Shown piece by piece: positions 46,800-61,300 of a stretch of 64,000 nucleotides of DNA. Under the pieces are notes generated by a model. That model did not search any database. It saw nothing but the letters and a program-made list of their open reading frames with translations, and had not been told where the DNA came from. Positions within the stretch are counted from its first letter, which is position 1. Each line of letters begins with the position of its first letter. Position numbers and translations under genes: made by a program. The DNA is from Himantopus leucocephalus (lineage: Eukaryota > Chordata > Aves > Charadriiformes > Recurvirostridae). Location of the stretch: the NCBI GenBank assembly GCA_003993805.1, contig RSEF01000014.1, forward strand, positions 6,509,890 to 6,573,889, written 5' to 3'.

Positions 46800-47425
46800 T
46801 AAGAGGTTACCGTCCACCTGAAGCCAGTAACAAGTGGACTGCTGCAGGGAAATCTTAATGGACATGTCCTGCTCAGCATTGCTATCAGTGTTCTGAAGGA
46901 GGTGTTGGAGTGCACGCTCATCAGCTTTGTAGGTGGCACACAATGGGTGAGGCACAGTAGAGAGACACTTGAGGGCAACGCCACCATTCAGAGAGCCTTA
47001 GATAGGCTGAGAAATGGGCCAACAGGAATTCAACATGGACAAATGCAACATCTGCATCTGGGGAGGAATAACCTGCTGCAGTAATACAGTCTGGGCACTG
47101 ACTGGCTGGTAACAGTTCTGCTGGGAACAGCCTGGGGATCTTGGTAGACAGCAGCTGACCGTGAGCCAGCTGCATGCCCTGGCAATGAAAAAGGCTAACA
47201 GCGTCCTGGGCTGTGTTAGCACGAGCATAGTAGATCGACGGACATGATTACCCCCTTTTATTTGACACGTATTCGTCTCCATCTGGAATGCTGTCTCCAT
47301 TTTTCACGACCAGACTGGGTAAACTGGTCTGATCTCATGGCTGACCCTGCTTTGGGCAGGAGTTTGGACCAGAGACCTCCTCAGGTCCCTTCCAACCTGA
47401 ATCCTTCTGTTATTCCATGCTGTAG
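46800..47425 (+). mobile_element. Decayed CR1 LINE with reverse-transcriptase remains
   Basis: Nucleotide matches to CR1 ORF2 and 3' UTR appear in order: a CTGCAGGGAAATCTTAATGG block (GVPQGS-like region), GTGTTGGAGTGCACGCTCA, a degraded catalytic box where FADD would be (TTTGTAGGTGGCAC), CATCTGCATCTGGGGAGGAA, then TGCCCTGGCAATGAAAAAGG. It then jumps to the 3' end (CCTCAGGTCCCTTCCAACCTGAATCC). The region between about 47325 and 47330 joins ORF2 to the UTR, so several hundred bases of the element are missing. It is older than the short copies in the first intron. It has no functional frame. Confidence 0.85.
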
Positions 47426-50400
47426 GGCTTTTCCATAAAGCCCAGGCGCTCCGCTGTGATGCCAAGGTTATAGGAAAATGCTTTCCTCCTTTTAGTACTT
47501 TTTCTCTGTTAAATATATATCAGAGTAGCTGGTCCCTGGACAGGTATTGCTTACTCTTGCATTCTCTTTATACGTAGTTTTTCAGGGGAAAACTATTTTT
47601 ATGTATGCTTTTCTTTATTCCTAAGGATCTTTAAAAATAAAAACAAGAAATTGTTTAAAGTGCAGTTCAGTTCTGAAAAAGGATTATAAAAATGTCATTA
47701 AGGGGTTCCATATTTTCTATTTCTGTCATTCCACTGGGGTGAAGTGCACTTCCATTTTATTTTTATCACTAAAAGCAACAACTGTGGGTTTGGTACATGT
47801 GTGGAGCAGATCAAATGAATAAGAAGGTAATGTTTTATGTAGGCTTTTTATTTTATTTATTTGAGTAGTGCCACATGCTTTAATTTAAGTAAAATTGCAT
47901 CTGTTTCTGCTGGTCATGCCTGATGTCTCTGAGAAGATGGCAACTTCTGCTGTTGGCAGTGTAATGAGTTCACCTCCGAGGTTTGCTATGCAGAGGGCTG
48001 TTTGATACAGCATTATTCTGACAGTGCCAAGGCCAGATCAGATGCCCATTTTCAGAGAGCGGTCATACATTCTTTCTCTAATTAAGCACTCCTCAGCTCT
48101 CCTCCCGGAGTGCATTTTACTGCTGGTTTGAATCCAAGAGCAGAAGACAATTCAAAATATATTGCTACTATATAACCCTACTTGCTTTTCTCTGCGGCGG
48201 TTTTTGAATGGAGGGCAGGAAATTATGGAGTAAAGACTGAAAAGAATGTTAAAACCTGGACTTTGAAACAAAGCTATAAATACGTGCGAAGCACTTCAGC
48301 AGTCTGACCATTTCTTCATCCTAAATAGCAAAAGGTGCCTATGCAACCCAGTTACAGCACAGCAGATGTATTTACTTACAGTTCCCTCTTGACCAGTGAG
48401 GAACAGTTTTACGCTCCATAAAACTCGGGCTAGAAGTTGGCTGGGAGAGGCACATGTCGTGTGCGTTGCTGAGGCTGCCTTTCTTGCACCCCAGCTTGTT
48501 CCAGTTGTGTTGGCTGGCTCTCCATGCACTGGGACTGGCTCTTCATCCTGTATCTCCGCTTCCTCCCATGTTCTGTTGCTGATGGTCTATAACCTGCTTT
48601 TCCCGGAGGAATTAAAGAAATGTATCAGACCCACTGTTTTAGAGGACTTCAGTAACTGATGAGTCACTCAATCATACCTTGAATTGTGACATTTTATTTC
48701 AAAGTAGTGCTGCAGGTAGTGCAATAATGCCAAAAAACATTGCATTCTTTTGCAGCTTTCATCATTATCGTTTGGCTCAGCAGCACAAATCTATGAGAAA
48801 CAGAGATACATGATACAACAGAAGTGAAACAAAGAAGAAAATGTGTGGAAAGGAAACGTCTGAAGTAAAGCTTAAATTAAATTTAGCTCGTATAGGAATG
48901 ACAGATCTATAACGTTCCCTATTCTCCCAGATAATTCTCTTGTGCAGAACATTAACAAACAGGGCATGTACATTCCCATCGATGAGCACTTACACTTCAG
49001 TGCCTTGAGTAGCACTAATGTCAGACAAATGTTCAAAGGAGGCCTCTCAACCAATTACAGACCGGAGCAGTCTACCAGCGGATAATATCGTAGCCTACCC
49101 AGCTTTATCTGACAACTCCAATTGTCTCACCACCTTTTTTCCCCCAGGAACCAGCATGTCCCTCCTCTACCTCTAGGCACGTCAAGAGAAATTTCCAAAA
49201 GCACAAATAAGTTTGTTACTGGTTTCTATTCAGACTGATTCAATTCAAAACCATTAACCTTCAGGATGACCTTCAGTTATTTAATCTCTGAGTGGTCTGA
49301 TTTTCTAATCTGTGAAAAGAAGGGAAGAAAACTTTTTCCTCCTTTGTCTTCCCTTTTTGGAAGACAGGCTTGCGGCAAAAGGTACTGTTTCTTGCTAAAA
49401 GAACATTCGCTGATAGCCCAGCGTGGTATATATTGGTGGTGCAAGCAGGATGGATCATTTTTCTCAGCGTGTCTATGAAGAAATAAAATACTTGAAAAGG
49501 AAAGCCAGAAAACTAATGAAGAACTTGCTAAAGTGCAGCCAAAGGTTACCTTGCTCATCAATTTTGCACTGATGGTACTTGGGCACAGAAACTAATTGCT
49601 AGTCAAGATACTCTATTCATTCATTTGTCTTCCCTCTAAATGTGTTTATTCTTCATGTACATCACTTGATTTGATTTGCACGAGGTAAAACATTTGCGAG
49701 TGATGTTTCTCTTCTGCAAGAAATAGATTTTAATTTTTTACTTACTTTTTTTTTTTCCTAGCAGAGCTTCTCGACTGCAAATACAGAAACATTTGCAGAT
49801 CTTTTGATGCGGAGCTTGTGCTTCTCTTGCATTCCTCCAAGTCATAGGATTTGATCCTGAAGATAATATTGTGTTGTGAAACATTCCAGCTTCATTTAGC
49901 TTACTTTTATAGTCCTGTAAATACCATACAGAATGAAATACTTATAGAGGAAAAACCGCTTGTTCCTAAAGCTGCATAAGCTGAGTTATCGCAGTGTATC
50001 ACTCACCTGACGGGAAACTGTGCTGATTCCAGCTCAAAAGCATCCTGAGGATTCTCAGCGTATATAAAATATGCAGAATTACTCCTGTCTATGCCTGATG
50101 ATACCTGCTGCTCAATATCAGCCTGTCTGCAGTCCATACTAAAAAATCTCTTTGTAGTATGAATGTGACTGAAACGTATGGTAATGCTGCATTGTTGGAA
50201 AATCAAAGCCCTGTGCAAGTCTCTGTTATGTCACAACATATAGTAAAATCTTTTAGGCTCTTTCTCTATGCAAAAATATGGGGAGGACAATGTAATACAA
50301 AAATAGACAATTTATTCCTGGCAGCAAGTTCATCTTCTTTCACTTCTCTTTCACCAGAGAGAGAACTATTATTGTTCTGTCGTCTTCAAACGCGGGAAAG

Positions 50401-53400
50401 GGGAGCTAACCACTTATACTAAAACCCAGTGGGTTGCCAAGAATGCACGGTATTGCCTTTGTCGATCATTTATACATGAATTTTGATACCCTTTTTACTA
50501 GAATATTTCTAATTGCTACTTCTTCCAATTTCTTCTACATACATCCCATAAAAAAATAGCTCAATCGCTAAAGATGGAATCAATAAGACCAATACAAAGT
50601 AACAAATCAAAATGATGTCTCATTGCAAACTTATCTTCATATGGATCCCATATCCCTCTGTTCCCATAGCCCATCTCTTTTCCTTTCTGCAGAGAGTGAG
50701 AACAGGAAGGAGGTCGAACTTGGAAATATATTATTCCTTCCTCACTAGAAAGAGCTTCTATTTGTTTTTCCAAGCTCTCGATTGAGATGTCATCCAAGAA
50801 GTTCACTGCTTAGTCTAAATGCACTTGATACTTAAAAGAGAAATACCAGCAGGAAATACACTCGGAAATACGATTGTGTCTGTTCATCGTTGGAGGTATA
50901 TCAGAAATGGAGGTGTTCTTCGCAAGAAGAAAGCATAAAATTCTAAAGCCTTTCCCAAGTCATCTGTAGATTTGAGCTTGTGGTGACCACCAAAAAGAAA
51001 GAGGAAATAAATCTGCGTGCTCTGGGATTTGGCAAGCCTTTAATTTCAAAAATCCACCTTGTTATAGGCCTGCAAGAGAATAAAAGCCTCGAAACTATTG
51101 GATGCCTTGTAAGAACCTTGCCTGTGTTTAGAAATTGGAGAGGGCTCTTTTGCAAGAGAAACTGGAAAGTCCTGAGAAAGATGACGCGTTTCTTAATTTA
51201 AAACATTACGAACTTTTCTAAGCAAAGCCATCAAGGCTGAGTGCTTTGTTCGGCTTTCTGCCTCAACTTCTTACCACGTTATCGGGCATAGCAGATGAAC
51301 CACCTGCTCCTGAGTGAAACTTGTACGGTGGACCTGATTTAGGAAATCATTTATGAAAGAGGAGCGGGGCTTTTTATAAACTGACAAGAAAACTCGTTTA
51401 ATCTCCCTTGCCTTTTTAGTAATCCCCTCTTCAGTCACAGTCTCTCTAATTACCTGCTGTTGGACCGTTTCTCTCAGAAATCTCTCCAAACCATGTCTGG
51501 TTTATTTCCCTCAGCAAATAGTCTGCTTTTAGCTAATTTTATAAAACACTCTATGTGTTTGCTGAGTGAATTTTTCAGCTGCCCTCTGGCAGCGATGAGC
51601 TGACTCAAAACATTAGGGTTTCTGTTCTGAACATGTATCATCTGCAACCAGCTAATATTTCTCTCCTAGATTGTCACAATGACTTCATGTTCTTTTCTTG
51701 CAAATCTGCTATTTTAATTGCTTTGTCAGAGTTCCCCCAGGTCACCTTGGTGGCTACGCCATTAACCCTGGCCTTATCTATCAATTACAGATTTAAAAGT
51801 GTCTGTATACGTATTTTGCTATCATACAAAATACGTTATGGAAAACTTGCCTCCATGCAACTCTTCAGCGTTAGAGGGGTGAGGTCTTAAGAGATCCTAT
51901 ATTGAAAAACCTTCAGATAATTCCTGTTTGGGGCTTCAGTGAACAAAGGAAAGATAATAATGCTGGAATTAAACTTCCAGTGTCCGATCAAGGGCTGTTC
52001 TGTGCCCTGCGTGTTATAGTCCCAAACCTCACCCACTTTCTTGGTGTACCAGAAGTTGAGCAGTTCTAGTCTGAGGTCCTTCTCATCCTGACGAAGCGGT
52101 GAAATTACCATTCCCTGCAATGATTTCTTGGATGCTAGCAGCAAGGAAAAGTAATTCTCTTTAAGGAAAAAAAGAAGCAATGATCTCTTTTGGGAACGTG
52201 AATATTCATGGCGGTGGTACAGGTCTCATTTATCATCCCTTCCACACAGTATGTGGTAGCAAATGAGAAGGGGACAAAGTGTAAGTGCTTGCTAAAGTAG
52301 GAATTACTATTTATTAATCTCTGCTTTTGTATACTACAAAGAGAGAAGTACACTTCTGTGCAGAAATGTCTTTGTAGTTTTAAATACTTATTTGTGTCCA
52401 GGTGTGTTTCTTAGGCACTTGTTATGTCTGCCTTGAGGGATTTAAATCTGTAAGCACCATCTGTTGCTGTTCGGTGTGGACACATATGGCTAAAGAATAT
52501 ACTATTAGTGTGCTGCACGGCTGCTGCTGCAGCTCACGCCGCTCAACCTCTGGCTGAACAGAAAGTGCCCGTTCCCTTCACGCTGCCGACTCATTCCCAT
52601 TTTGTGTCAATCTAAGAGAATAATCAACTAAACCCAAATCCTAAGCAAAAAAAAAAACAACCCACGTTTAAACTCAGTTTGTGCTTTAAAAAACATGAAA
52701 AAGGAAATGTCCCCTCTCCTCCAAAAGTCTTCTGAGACTTGTACCTTAAGAAAAAGACACTGAGCTGTACAGTCTTTCTTAGTCATGTCCTCAAATGAGC
52801 TGTTGATTCAGCCCTTCCAAATGTACGGGGAAACAAGATTAACCAGTAAATGCACACCCTGAAATTATCCCTAACATATTCCAAGAGGTTTTGTTTAGGT
52901 CACAGAAAAGGAGATTCATGGGGATGTTTGCTGTGAGCTCCCCCTCAGCCATCCCTGTGTGAGCGTCGTCTTGTGGGGGAAGCTGGAGGCACAGCGCGTC
53001 TCTGAGCCCTTCTCCACAGGGCCCGGTGACAATGAAGTGGGGACAGGGACTTCTGGGAGCTGTGTCACAACGAGAGGTTTCACTCTCTTCCCTTCAGTAA
53101 TTTCCTTTGCCAGCTTAATCACGAAAACACTTTTCCAACCAGCTTGCTTAGGACATAATGATAAATTGTAGTGGAGGTTTAATGTTTATTGTAATTTCAT
53201 GTTTCATTCAAAATTAAGTAGCACGCTCCTGTAGTCCCTGGGTAAATGGACGTATCTTAGACCCCCACTCCACACGTTTCAAATCACTTATTCTGCCATT
53301 TTCTCCTGCAGGCCGGCTGCCCTCCTACTTTGTTTCCAGGTCCCCCTCTTCCCTAGACTTGTTTATCCAAAATTTTGCAGTGCTGTGTTCAAAATCTGCC

Positions 53401-53794
53401 TCCGTTGGGCCCATACATGCTCTTCCCTGTGCCTGGTGTTCCTTGCAGCCCAAAGCGACCCTGTCCAGCTGTCCGTGCATCCGAAGGCTGGAGCCTGGTT
53501 GCTGCGTGCCCAGACCTCAGTGAGGACGTAGTCAGCCTACGCTCCCCGTAACGAAGGCGTCTTGAGCCAGTCATTTGATGAAGTTAAGATCTGAATCGCA
53601 CCCTGGGGTGTCATTCCATGTTTACTACAGAAGGAGCCCGGGGTCATCATGCTGCTAATTCGGTTAGGAGTTTAAAGTCAAAGGAGACAAGACGAGGCTT
53701 TGAGTCTCACTTTTAGCCCTAGGAAGTGCCAACGCTTCTAGCCTGAGGAGAGGGGTGTGGGTGAGTGGCTTCCACTTGTGTTGTCTCATTATCT

Positions 53795-53805
53795 GGGGGG
53801 GGGGG
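53795..53805 (+). repeat. G11 homopolymer
   Basis: A run of 11 G lies within ordinary intron. It is a likely site of length error in the assembly. Confidence 0.7.
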
Positions 53806-55166
53806 TTTGCCACTCTTTAGCTCTTCCAACAACCTTTTTTTTTTACCTCGCTAACTCCACAGGGTGTAGTAATCAGAAACACCTAAACAAAAGCATACGC
53901 ACTTTTAACAGAAAAATAATAAAACTATTGTCTGGCTCTCCGTATGCTCCTCAATCTTCCAGTAGAAACCCAAATCCAGGACGTATTTATTGTTCTGGCT
54001 TAAAGCCAGAGTCTGTATTTACTTTTGCGAGTGGCTAAGGAGCTGCGGTTTTTAAATAACTGTAAGCCTTCAGTAGCATGATACATTACAACCAGAAATT
54101 ACTACTCTTTTAAATTAAGCGTGCGAAGTACCCTTGTGGCTTTCTGCTCTGGCCAGAGCGGGTTAGCGGCAGCATGTGCTGAGGAGGGGTTACTCTCCGC
54201 TTTCCTGGGGAGGAGCAGGGGATTGAATGGGTGAAACTGGTCCTCCTCGCTTGCCCTTCGCTCCGAGATCCTTGTCCTCCTCAGGAACCAGGATGACAAG
54301 AGGCAGAAATCAGGCTCAGATATAACGGCTGAAGGGCTCTTATCACTTAACGCAGATCAGCATTTAAGGGATGTGGCGGAATTTAGTTCTCTCACTGCAC
54401 CATGCAGCCTCCGACTTCCAGCCAATGAGTACAAATGAAATGTTTTTCCACAAATTGCCTTTATGCGGAGAAATTACACGTTTTAATTGAGCTGCTGTTT
54501 TATTTTTGTTTTTTAATGTTTCATTTTGTATTTCCATGGGGTTTCTGCAGGCGTTTTCACTACATTTTCTGGTTGGGTGCTTCCAAAAAAATCCTTATTA
54601 TAGGAAGGAAGGATTCCACCCATGGCAGGATAAGCCTGAATCCACGAGTAAATCAAGCTGTTCTGTAGCCTAAGAATACATATGGTAATTTTGATTAGTA
54701 GCTCTATATGGATAGTGTCAATGTCTTCTGCTTCCTTGAGTATGAAAAATTCCATGTTAAATCATATCTCCCATGTGTTTTACTGTTTATATGTGTTACT
54801 GCTGTCACATTACTAGGACATCATCGTAAGAAGGGGGAAAAAGTGAGAGAGGAAATTTATTGACCAACTTGTCTCAATCAAAAACAGTATGAAAATTGGC
54901 TTTTTCCCACATTTAGCAACATTTCCATTAGCTGTTCTAAGCATCAGCCTTGGGACTTTCAGCATAATTATTTTTTTTTCCAAATAAGATAAAATTGTGA
55001 AGAATTCAGAGATGTCTTTCATTTATTTAATTGTACAATAGCTGCTGGTAGTTTTATATCTATCATCATACGAGTCTGATGCCGTGTGCCTGTAAGACTG
55101 GAGCTGAATGAAATGTAGATTGATTTTTCTGTGCTGTTTTTTCTCCCTTTCTCTTTTCCTTACCAG

Positions 55167-55303
55167 TGAGCTGCCTCATTCCCCTCAGAATCTTCTGGCC
55201 ACTCTAAATTCCTCATACAGCCGCAGCGTGATGCTCTCCTGGGTGCGTCCCTTTGATGGAAACAGCCCTGTTCTCTACTACATGGTCGAGCTCTCTGAGA
55301 ACA
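55167..55303 (+). CDS. SDK1: SDK1 exon: first half of fibronectin III domain 1
   Basis: This exon of 137 bases, phase 2 in and phase 1 out, reads ELPHSPQNLLATLNSSYSRS, then VMLSWVRPFDGNSPVLYYMV, then ELSEN. It is the A to C strands of FN3-1, with the core Trp in LSW and the PFDGNSPV-x-Y loop. NSS is an N-glycosylation sequon. This start is the clearest SDK1 marker in the window. SDK2 has QLPHAPEHPVA in the same place. The preceding Ile codon is split (AT|T). The donor ACA|gtgagt is strong. Confidence 0.95.
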
Positions 55304-58300
55304 GTGAGTAGAGTCAAATATGTTTCAGCCTCATGTTCTCCTTAATTATTCAGCCTTCTTTCAGACCCACCTTTAACCAGAGCTGCTAACAAAATGTTAC
55401 TGTTGTTTGCTAAATGAGGGATGGTGTGCACGAAGGGGAAGCCCTGGGTTTTCCATTCAACCATTCGTGCGTCGAAAGAGTTAAACAACAAAAAGAGGCC
55501 TGAGATGGTGGAATTGTTATACAGGAAAGACTTAGTTCTACCTCCGGCATTGCCAGCGAGGTTTGAGGCACAACAGCTCATTCATCAGTGCTTCTACGAC
55601 ATCCGTAAAAGAGCAACAGTCATATTTTATTTCTTCCCCTTGTTGTCTTTTACTCTGGGTTCGCAGATATCCCGATGCATTTAGAGCCCCAATTTTACCT
55701 GAAAAATGCAGGCAGTATGATAATGCAAGGAAGCAGTGGGCTGTCAGGGGAACAAACTGGGAGATCGATAGGAGCTGCTATCTTCTATGTATGTGGGTTC
55801 AAATATTTTCTCCGCTTTCCCCGGGTTTTACATCCTTCTTTTAGGTAGGTGATTGAGGATGCTTAGCTGTAAGCTACCTCAATATCTAGCTTCATGGGTT
55901 ACAAACCTGGCCGTTGTGAATTGCCACTTCCCACAGTTCTGTCGCGCTGTGTGTCTGGTCCTTTGTGGCTCGGTTTGCAAGGTTATTCAGGGACACTGCT
56001 AATGCCTCTTTAGGAGTTGATGGAAAGATGAGGTTATATGGAAATCAGTCACCTTGGCAATACTTTCTAATCTCTATCACCCTAGGAGCTGGAAATTCAA
56101 GCCTAACAATTGATTCTTGATGAAAAAATTAAGAGCATCACTTTTTCTGACATGTGGAAATTAGCCACTGCATAACTGAATGTGAAACAGTCCTGATTTC
56201 TGATTGTCTGGAGAGTAGCTTTTTGTTTTGCCACACAGAGAGCTTGAGATGGAACTTGAGCTTCAGATCACATACAACCCTTTTGCTTTGCAGGCTGGTG
56301 TGCATAGTTTTTTGGATGTGGAGTTCCCAGAACTGATGATCTTGACACCTGTTAAGCAAAGTGCGGTTTTCTAATGCTAGCAGAAATCCCAAGTCATGCC
56401 CGGACTGCTGTCCTCAAAACAATTGTTTTCGAGCAAAGGCTCCGATCTTTTTGTAACAAATGACTCAGAAAATTCAGTGTTCTGCACTCACACCGCCTCT
56501 CTACCTTTTTATCACCACTTTCTTTTTTCTTGTCACTCTTCTCTCCTTCCCCTCCTATCCACCACTGGCTGGTAACCGCCTTCTTGCTTTTCCTTACTGG
56601 TTCTTTCACCCAAGGACGTTCCCCTTGTGGTTCATGTTTCCCAGCGGCTTTGAAAAAGACAAGCTAATAAACTCTCCCAGTCTGGGAACACGATGCAGAG
56701 GTACTCGAGCTGTGTTTGCCCAGAGGCAGCACAGAGCCGGCAGAAGGGAGGCACCGGGGTCCTGCACTGGGCTGCGGTTGGTTGGGAAGAGTCCCTACAA
56801 GAGAAGGCAGCTCACTCGGTTCCAGGAGAAGTTTGAAAGGTCTTCAAGCACCTTTCCAGCAAGGATGCTTTGCAGTTATTCTGGTATAGGAATGGGGTAA
56901 ATATGCCATCATTTTGAAAATGCTATAATTCTTTCACTGAAATTTGTAGGAGGCTCAGCAAAAATCAACAATGGTTCGCCAGAAATCATGCAGACAGTCC
57001 CTCAGAACTCCACAGGATCCTGTGAACCCTCGCTCGCTCCGTGATAGATCCAAAAATTTTGGCTGATGGCGTTGCAATCTACCACTGAGAGAGTCTCATT
57101 ATCACAAATCATAGGTGTACGTACTTGAGCAAGCTTGCAGCTGCAAAAACCAAACACAACCAGGACTGTCGTGGATTGAGCATCTTAACTCCCAGCAATA
57201 TTCTAGATCATGCTGTTCTTTCAGTTTTCGTCTTTATCTTTATTTCCTTTGCTTTTATGTGCAGTGTCTAAGTGGTTGCTCATAGAAGTAGGACAGAGAG
57301 GAACCTCAGCCCTTGAATGCTCCACTATTGCTGTTCTCTCTCATTTCATATACTGTTGCTCAGCTTTATGGATTCAACAGAATAGTGGAACAACATCAAC
57401 AGTGGCTTTGGTTTGGAAAGCTGACTTTAACGTCTGCATATTGTCACTGTCTTGTTTTGGTTTTTTATTTTCTTGAAGCGATTGTTTTTTAGAGTTATTT
57501 TGATCTTAGTAGTGTGTGGTTAATATTTAGTTTCTACAAACCTCCTACTCCTTTGGAAAACACCATCTCTCCTTTGTTCCCCCCCATCCCAAGTGCCGTT
57601 TGTGAATGAAGCTGACATTTGATCCTGTGTGGGTACAGTTTTCTCTGATATGACTGTGCAGAATCTCTCTTTGCTTTTCAAAGAAAATTCCCTTTCAGGT
57701 TTTCTGTCGGTCCCGTTTGCACCGCAGAAAGAGCAACTGCCGAGGAGTCAGCGTATGCCCTCCGTCAGCTCATCTGCGCGCGTCCGTAGCTCTTCTGCTG
57801 TCAGCAGCAGTGCAATATGCTTAACATCCTCATCCCCCTTTGCTTTCCTACATGTAAGGTTAGGGAGCGACATCAGAATTGTGATTTATTTTCCGGCTAG
57901 CAAACTGCACAGGAGAATTTGTTCTTAGCTCTGTGGAGTTTTAATACACGGGCTTTGCTTTGCAGTTACAGGTGCCAAAACACAGCCTAGTTTTTTCATT
58001 TTTTTGACTGTTTTGCCTTGAATAATTTTCTAATAGCTTTAGGATCCATTGTACGTTTTGAAGCACGTACCATACATGAATACGTAATAACAGTATCTGT
58101 TTCAGAGAAATAGCTGAAGAGGGTTCAAAATAACGAGTGTAAATTTCAGGGGACTAATTACTAGCTGCATTAGAGAGAGGCGTGTCACTCCACCTGGCAT
58201 GGATTAGACCTCCTTTTCATTAATATCAATTCAGTAAAGAGACATAAAAATCTTATTTTAATTAGAGGAAAAAACAGTGGCAGATCGTGCACATAAATTG

Positions 58301-61300
58301 CTGGAAATATGAACGACTCCAGTCACCAAGTCACCTAATTTTTAAAATGAATGTGTTTGGCACAATGCAATAATTCTCAAATTACAAGTACTCACAGTAG
58401 ACCGTGTCTGTGGGTGACTTGAGACATATGGCCTTAAACATTTGGGGGCAAATTTATAATCTAATTTGAAAAACACAGTTCCAGGGAAACACAGTCATTA
58501 AGTATTCCTGCCCACACAGAGCCAGGAATGTGAACCTTCATTTGAAATAGGGTTTTCAAATAAATAGTCCCATGCATTGCTGTCGTTTGCACTAATATAA
58601 TTTTTGGATGTTTCATGACCTGCTTAGACGCTGTTGCGACATACCTAGGAATTCCAATGAGGTATCTTCATGGAGGTAGAAGGGGATATGCTTATTTTAT
58701 TCCAAAGAGGTTTAGATTTCAGAGATTAATCAAAAAATGTTCTGAATAGTCTTTTCTCTGAAGAAATAAATTAATACGTAAAGAATTCTGCTGACTACAA
58801 TTAAGATAAAAGCCCATTTTTGTTTTATTGTATTCTGGGATGTCTGTGCTGTGTGATGTAATGATATAACTCAGATTCATCACATTGTGCCAATGAGGAG
58901 ATAATAAAGGCTCCCGTGAAAAGCATCTATACATGCTTAACTTAAAGCCTATGAATTGTCATCCTGAGTTTGGTAGGAATATTCAAATGATAAAAATTGA
59001 ACACATTGATAAATCTTCACAAAAATCTAAGTAAAACTATGTTGTTGGTTACGACTCTGATCTATATATGATAGTATTGAAAGAGACTTTTTTCTCAGGC
59101 CATTGGTAGACCTTGTTGAAGTCCTACCAAACAAAAGATGAACCATTTAGTTTTTATTCAAACTTTTTGCAATGTCATTGTGTCATGAAGATTTGAAAGA
59201 TGAATTCAGTAAACTCCAGCAGTACAGCAAATTCCAACACTACCGTCTATGCAAAACCCCCTGGAGGTGGAAGGAGATGGAAATGTACTCCAAACCTGCA
59301 AAAAACAGCTTTCTGCAGTAGATCTAATCTGAAATATCAAATTAGAAATGATTTTTGAGGAATTTACAATTAAAGCATGAATTGTGAGGTAGATAGGGAA
59401 ATATAGAAGAAACGCCTCTTGGTGGGTAACCAGTGTTATTAACCATATCAGAATTACATCCAAATATTCTTGACAGATCAAAAGTCATTTCTAAAACCCC
59501 CAAAAGCACGGTGTAAACTAGAGAGTAGCCTGTGAGATTCTTCGTTTCCAATGCATTCACTTGGAGAGACAACCAGAGTTAATTCAAAATACCCAATATC
59601 CTTAAGACAGCTGAACGTGGAAGTTTTTCCAGACTGTGGCAATTCCAGTGGAAGAGCAAGCAAGCAAAGCCCAGAGTACATTCTGGGCAGCTTAAGTTAA
59701 ATGAAGGATTAGCGCAGTCTGTTCAATCCAACAGAGCCTCATTTAATAGTTTGACCTGGCAAGTCTTTTGTCACCATGGAGCTTCTCCAGGCTTCCTGGG
59801 ACAGGCGGTGACAGTCACCCCTGGAGGAAAAGAGAGTCGGTGTTGCAAATTTTATGGCATGTTTCCGATGTCGGAATTGCTCTTCTCTACGGTAAAACAA
59901 GCTTCTGTACAATGCTGGGGTTTGGTGTGTATTTAAAGAGGCAGAACAGCCTTTCGAAATGTTTGGTTTATTGATTGTCAAAAAAAAAGACTTGACATTT
60001 AAATTTTAAAGATACTCTGCACACTCACTGTATCCACTGCTCCGTGAGCGAGCAAATCCTCCCCAAACCACGTTCCCTTACGAATCAGAGTGCCCAGGAG
60101 ATGAATAGGCTTCGTTTATATTAGTTTTCAGTTTAATCTCTCTTCCTGCCAGATCTTTTATCTTCCACCAGGAGAGGAAAAAGAATAAATAAAGTATTCT
60201 ACAGATGCAGCATATAAACAGAGCAAAGCCCCAAGGTGCCGAAGAGATTAATAGGCCCTGTTGTTGAATCAAACTGCTCACTACGTTGAGCTGCTTGGGT
60301 TAAGCACTCTCAGGTGGTGTTTACACTAGCAGTAAACAAATGAAATGCTCTAGGAAATGGACCACTACCCAAGTAGCTCATACGAGGGTATTTCACTCTC
60401 TTGTTGGTGTCTGCTCTTCCATTTTCCTCTGGAAGCTGCTTCAGGCTATGTACTAAGTCAGCCATACCTTAACGTCGGCTTACCTTGATTTGTTACCGTG
60501 CACTCCGGCTGTAACAGGGTGAACAGTTGTTTGTGAAGTCTCAAGAGAAGCTTGATAAAATTCAGAAGGAACTAGGGTGCAAAAACTTCCTAACCAATGC
60601 TTTTCTAGTAGCAGAAGGGTGCTTCCTCCAAGGTCTTTCTAAAAGAAGCTCAACGTTCAGCTAAGAGGAATTGCCATCAAGATCTTGCAGCCGAAACGAC
60701 TGTTGATAAATCATCAACAACTGACATGGATGGAACTTGACAGCTGTGCAAATGTCCCTCTCCAGCATTCCCAGTATTCTGCTGTGTCAGTTTTCCTGTT
60801 AAAAAAGACTTTGTTCTCGGAAAGTCGTTACTGGAATAAATATATTTTGAGTAATTGGAAGATGCAGTGTTTATAGCCCAACTGGCATCATGCCCCAGAG
60901 GACTTAAACTTGCTAAGGAATCTGCCAGAGAAGCACTAAATTAGTGGTTTACGTCTCGGTGTGAAGTTTAGCAGCCTCCCACATTTGGGACATCTCATCT
61001 TCATTTTCGGGCAGACGTCTGGGTGACCTGCCAGGAGCTTCAGTGCACTTCTGATGAGCAACATGCACAGATACGTTGCCAAAATCTACAGCTAGCTCCT
61101 CAGTAATTTCCAGAAGTGTTAGGGATTTTGAGCAGGGAGCATGAAAACAGCTGGTATTATTTAAAAACTGAACAAATCTTTAAATTGGCTGATTCCATTG
61201 CTGTACTGTTGCAACACAGACCAAATGTCACCTCTCCCTGACTATCCCAGTCATGACTTTGGGGAGAATATGTGACACCAGGCTATGAAGAAAAGAAGTC

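Larger units (their letters stand above)
46488..55166 (+). other. SDK1: SDK1 intron between Ig6 and FN3-1 (8679 bp, phase 2)
   Basis: The intron contains one decayed CR1 (46.8-47.4 kb) and a G11 run at 53795-53805. The rest is AT-rich sequence with no recognised gene, RNA or repeat family. Minus-strand frames such as 49277-49561 and 51887-52180 show no family signature. The acceptor CTTTTCCTTACCAG is strong. Confidence 0.8.

Noticed and set aside
56460..56900. 146-codon plus-strand open frame with a hydrophobic N-terminal part
   Set aside because: The hydrophobic stretch comes from a pyrimidine-rich segment. No signal-peptide cleavage context, domain or splice support was seen.
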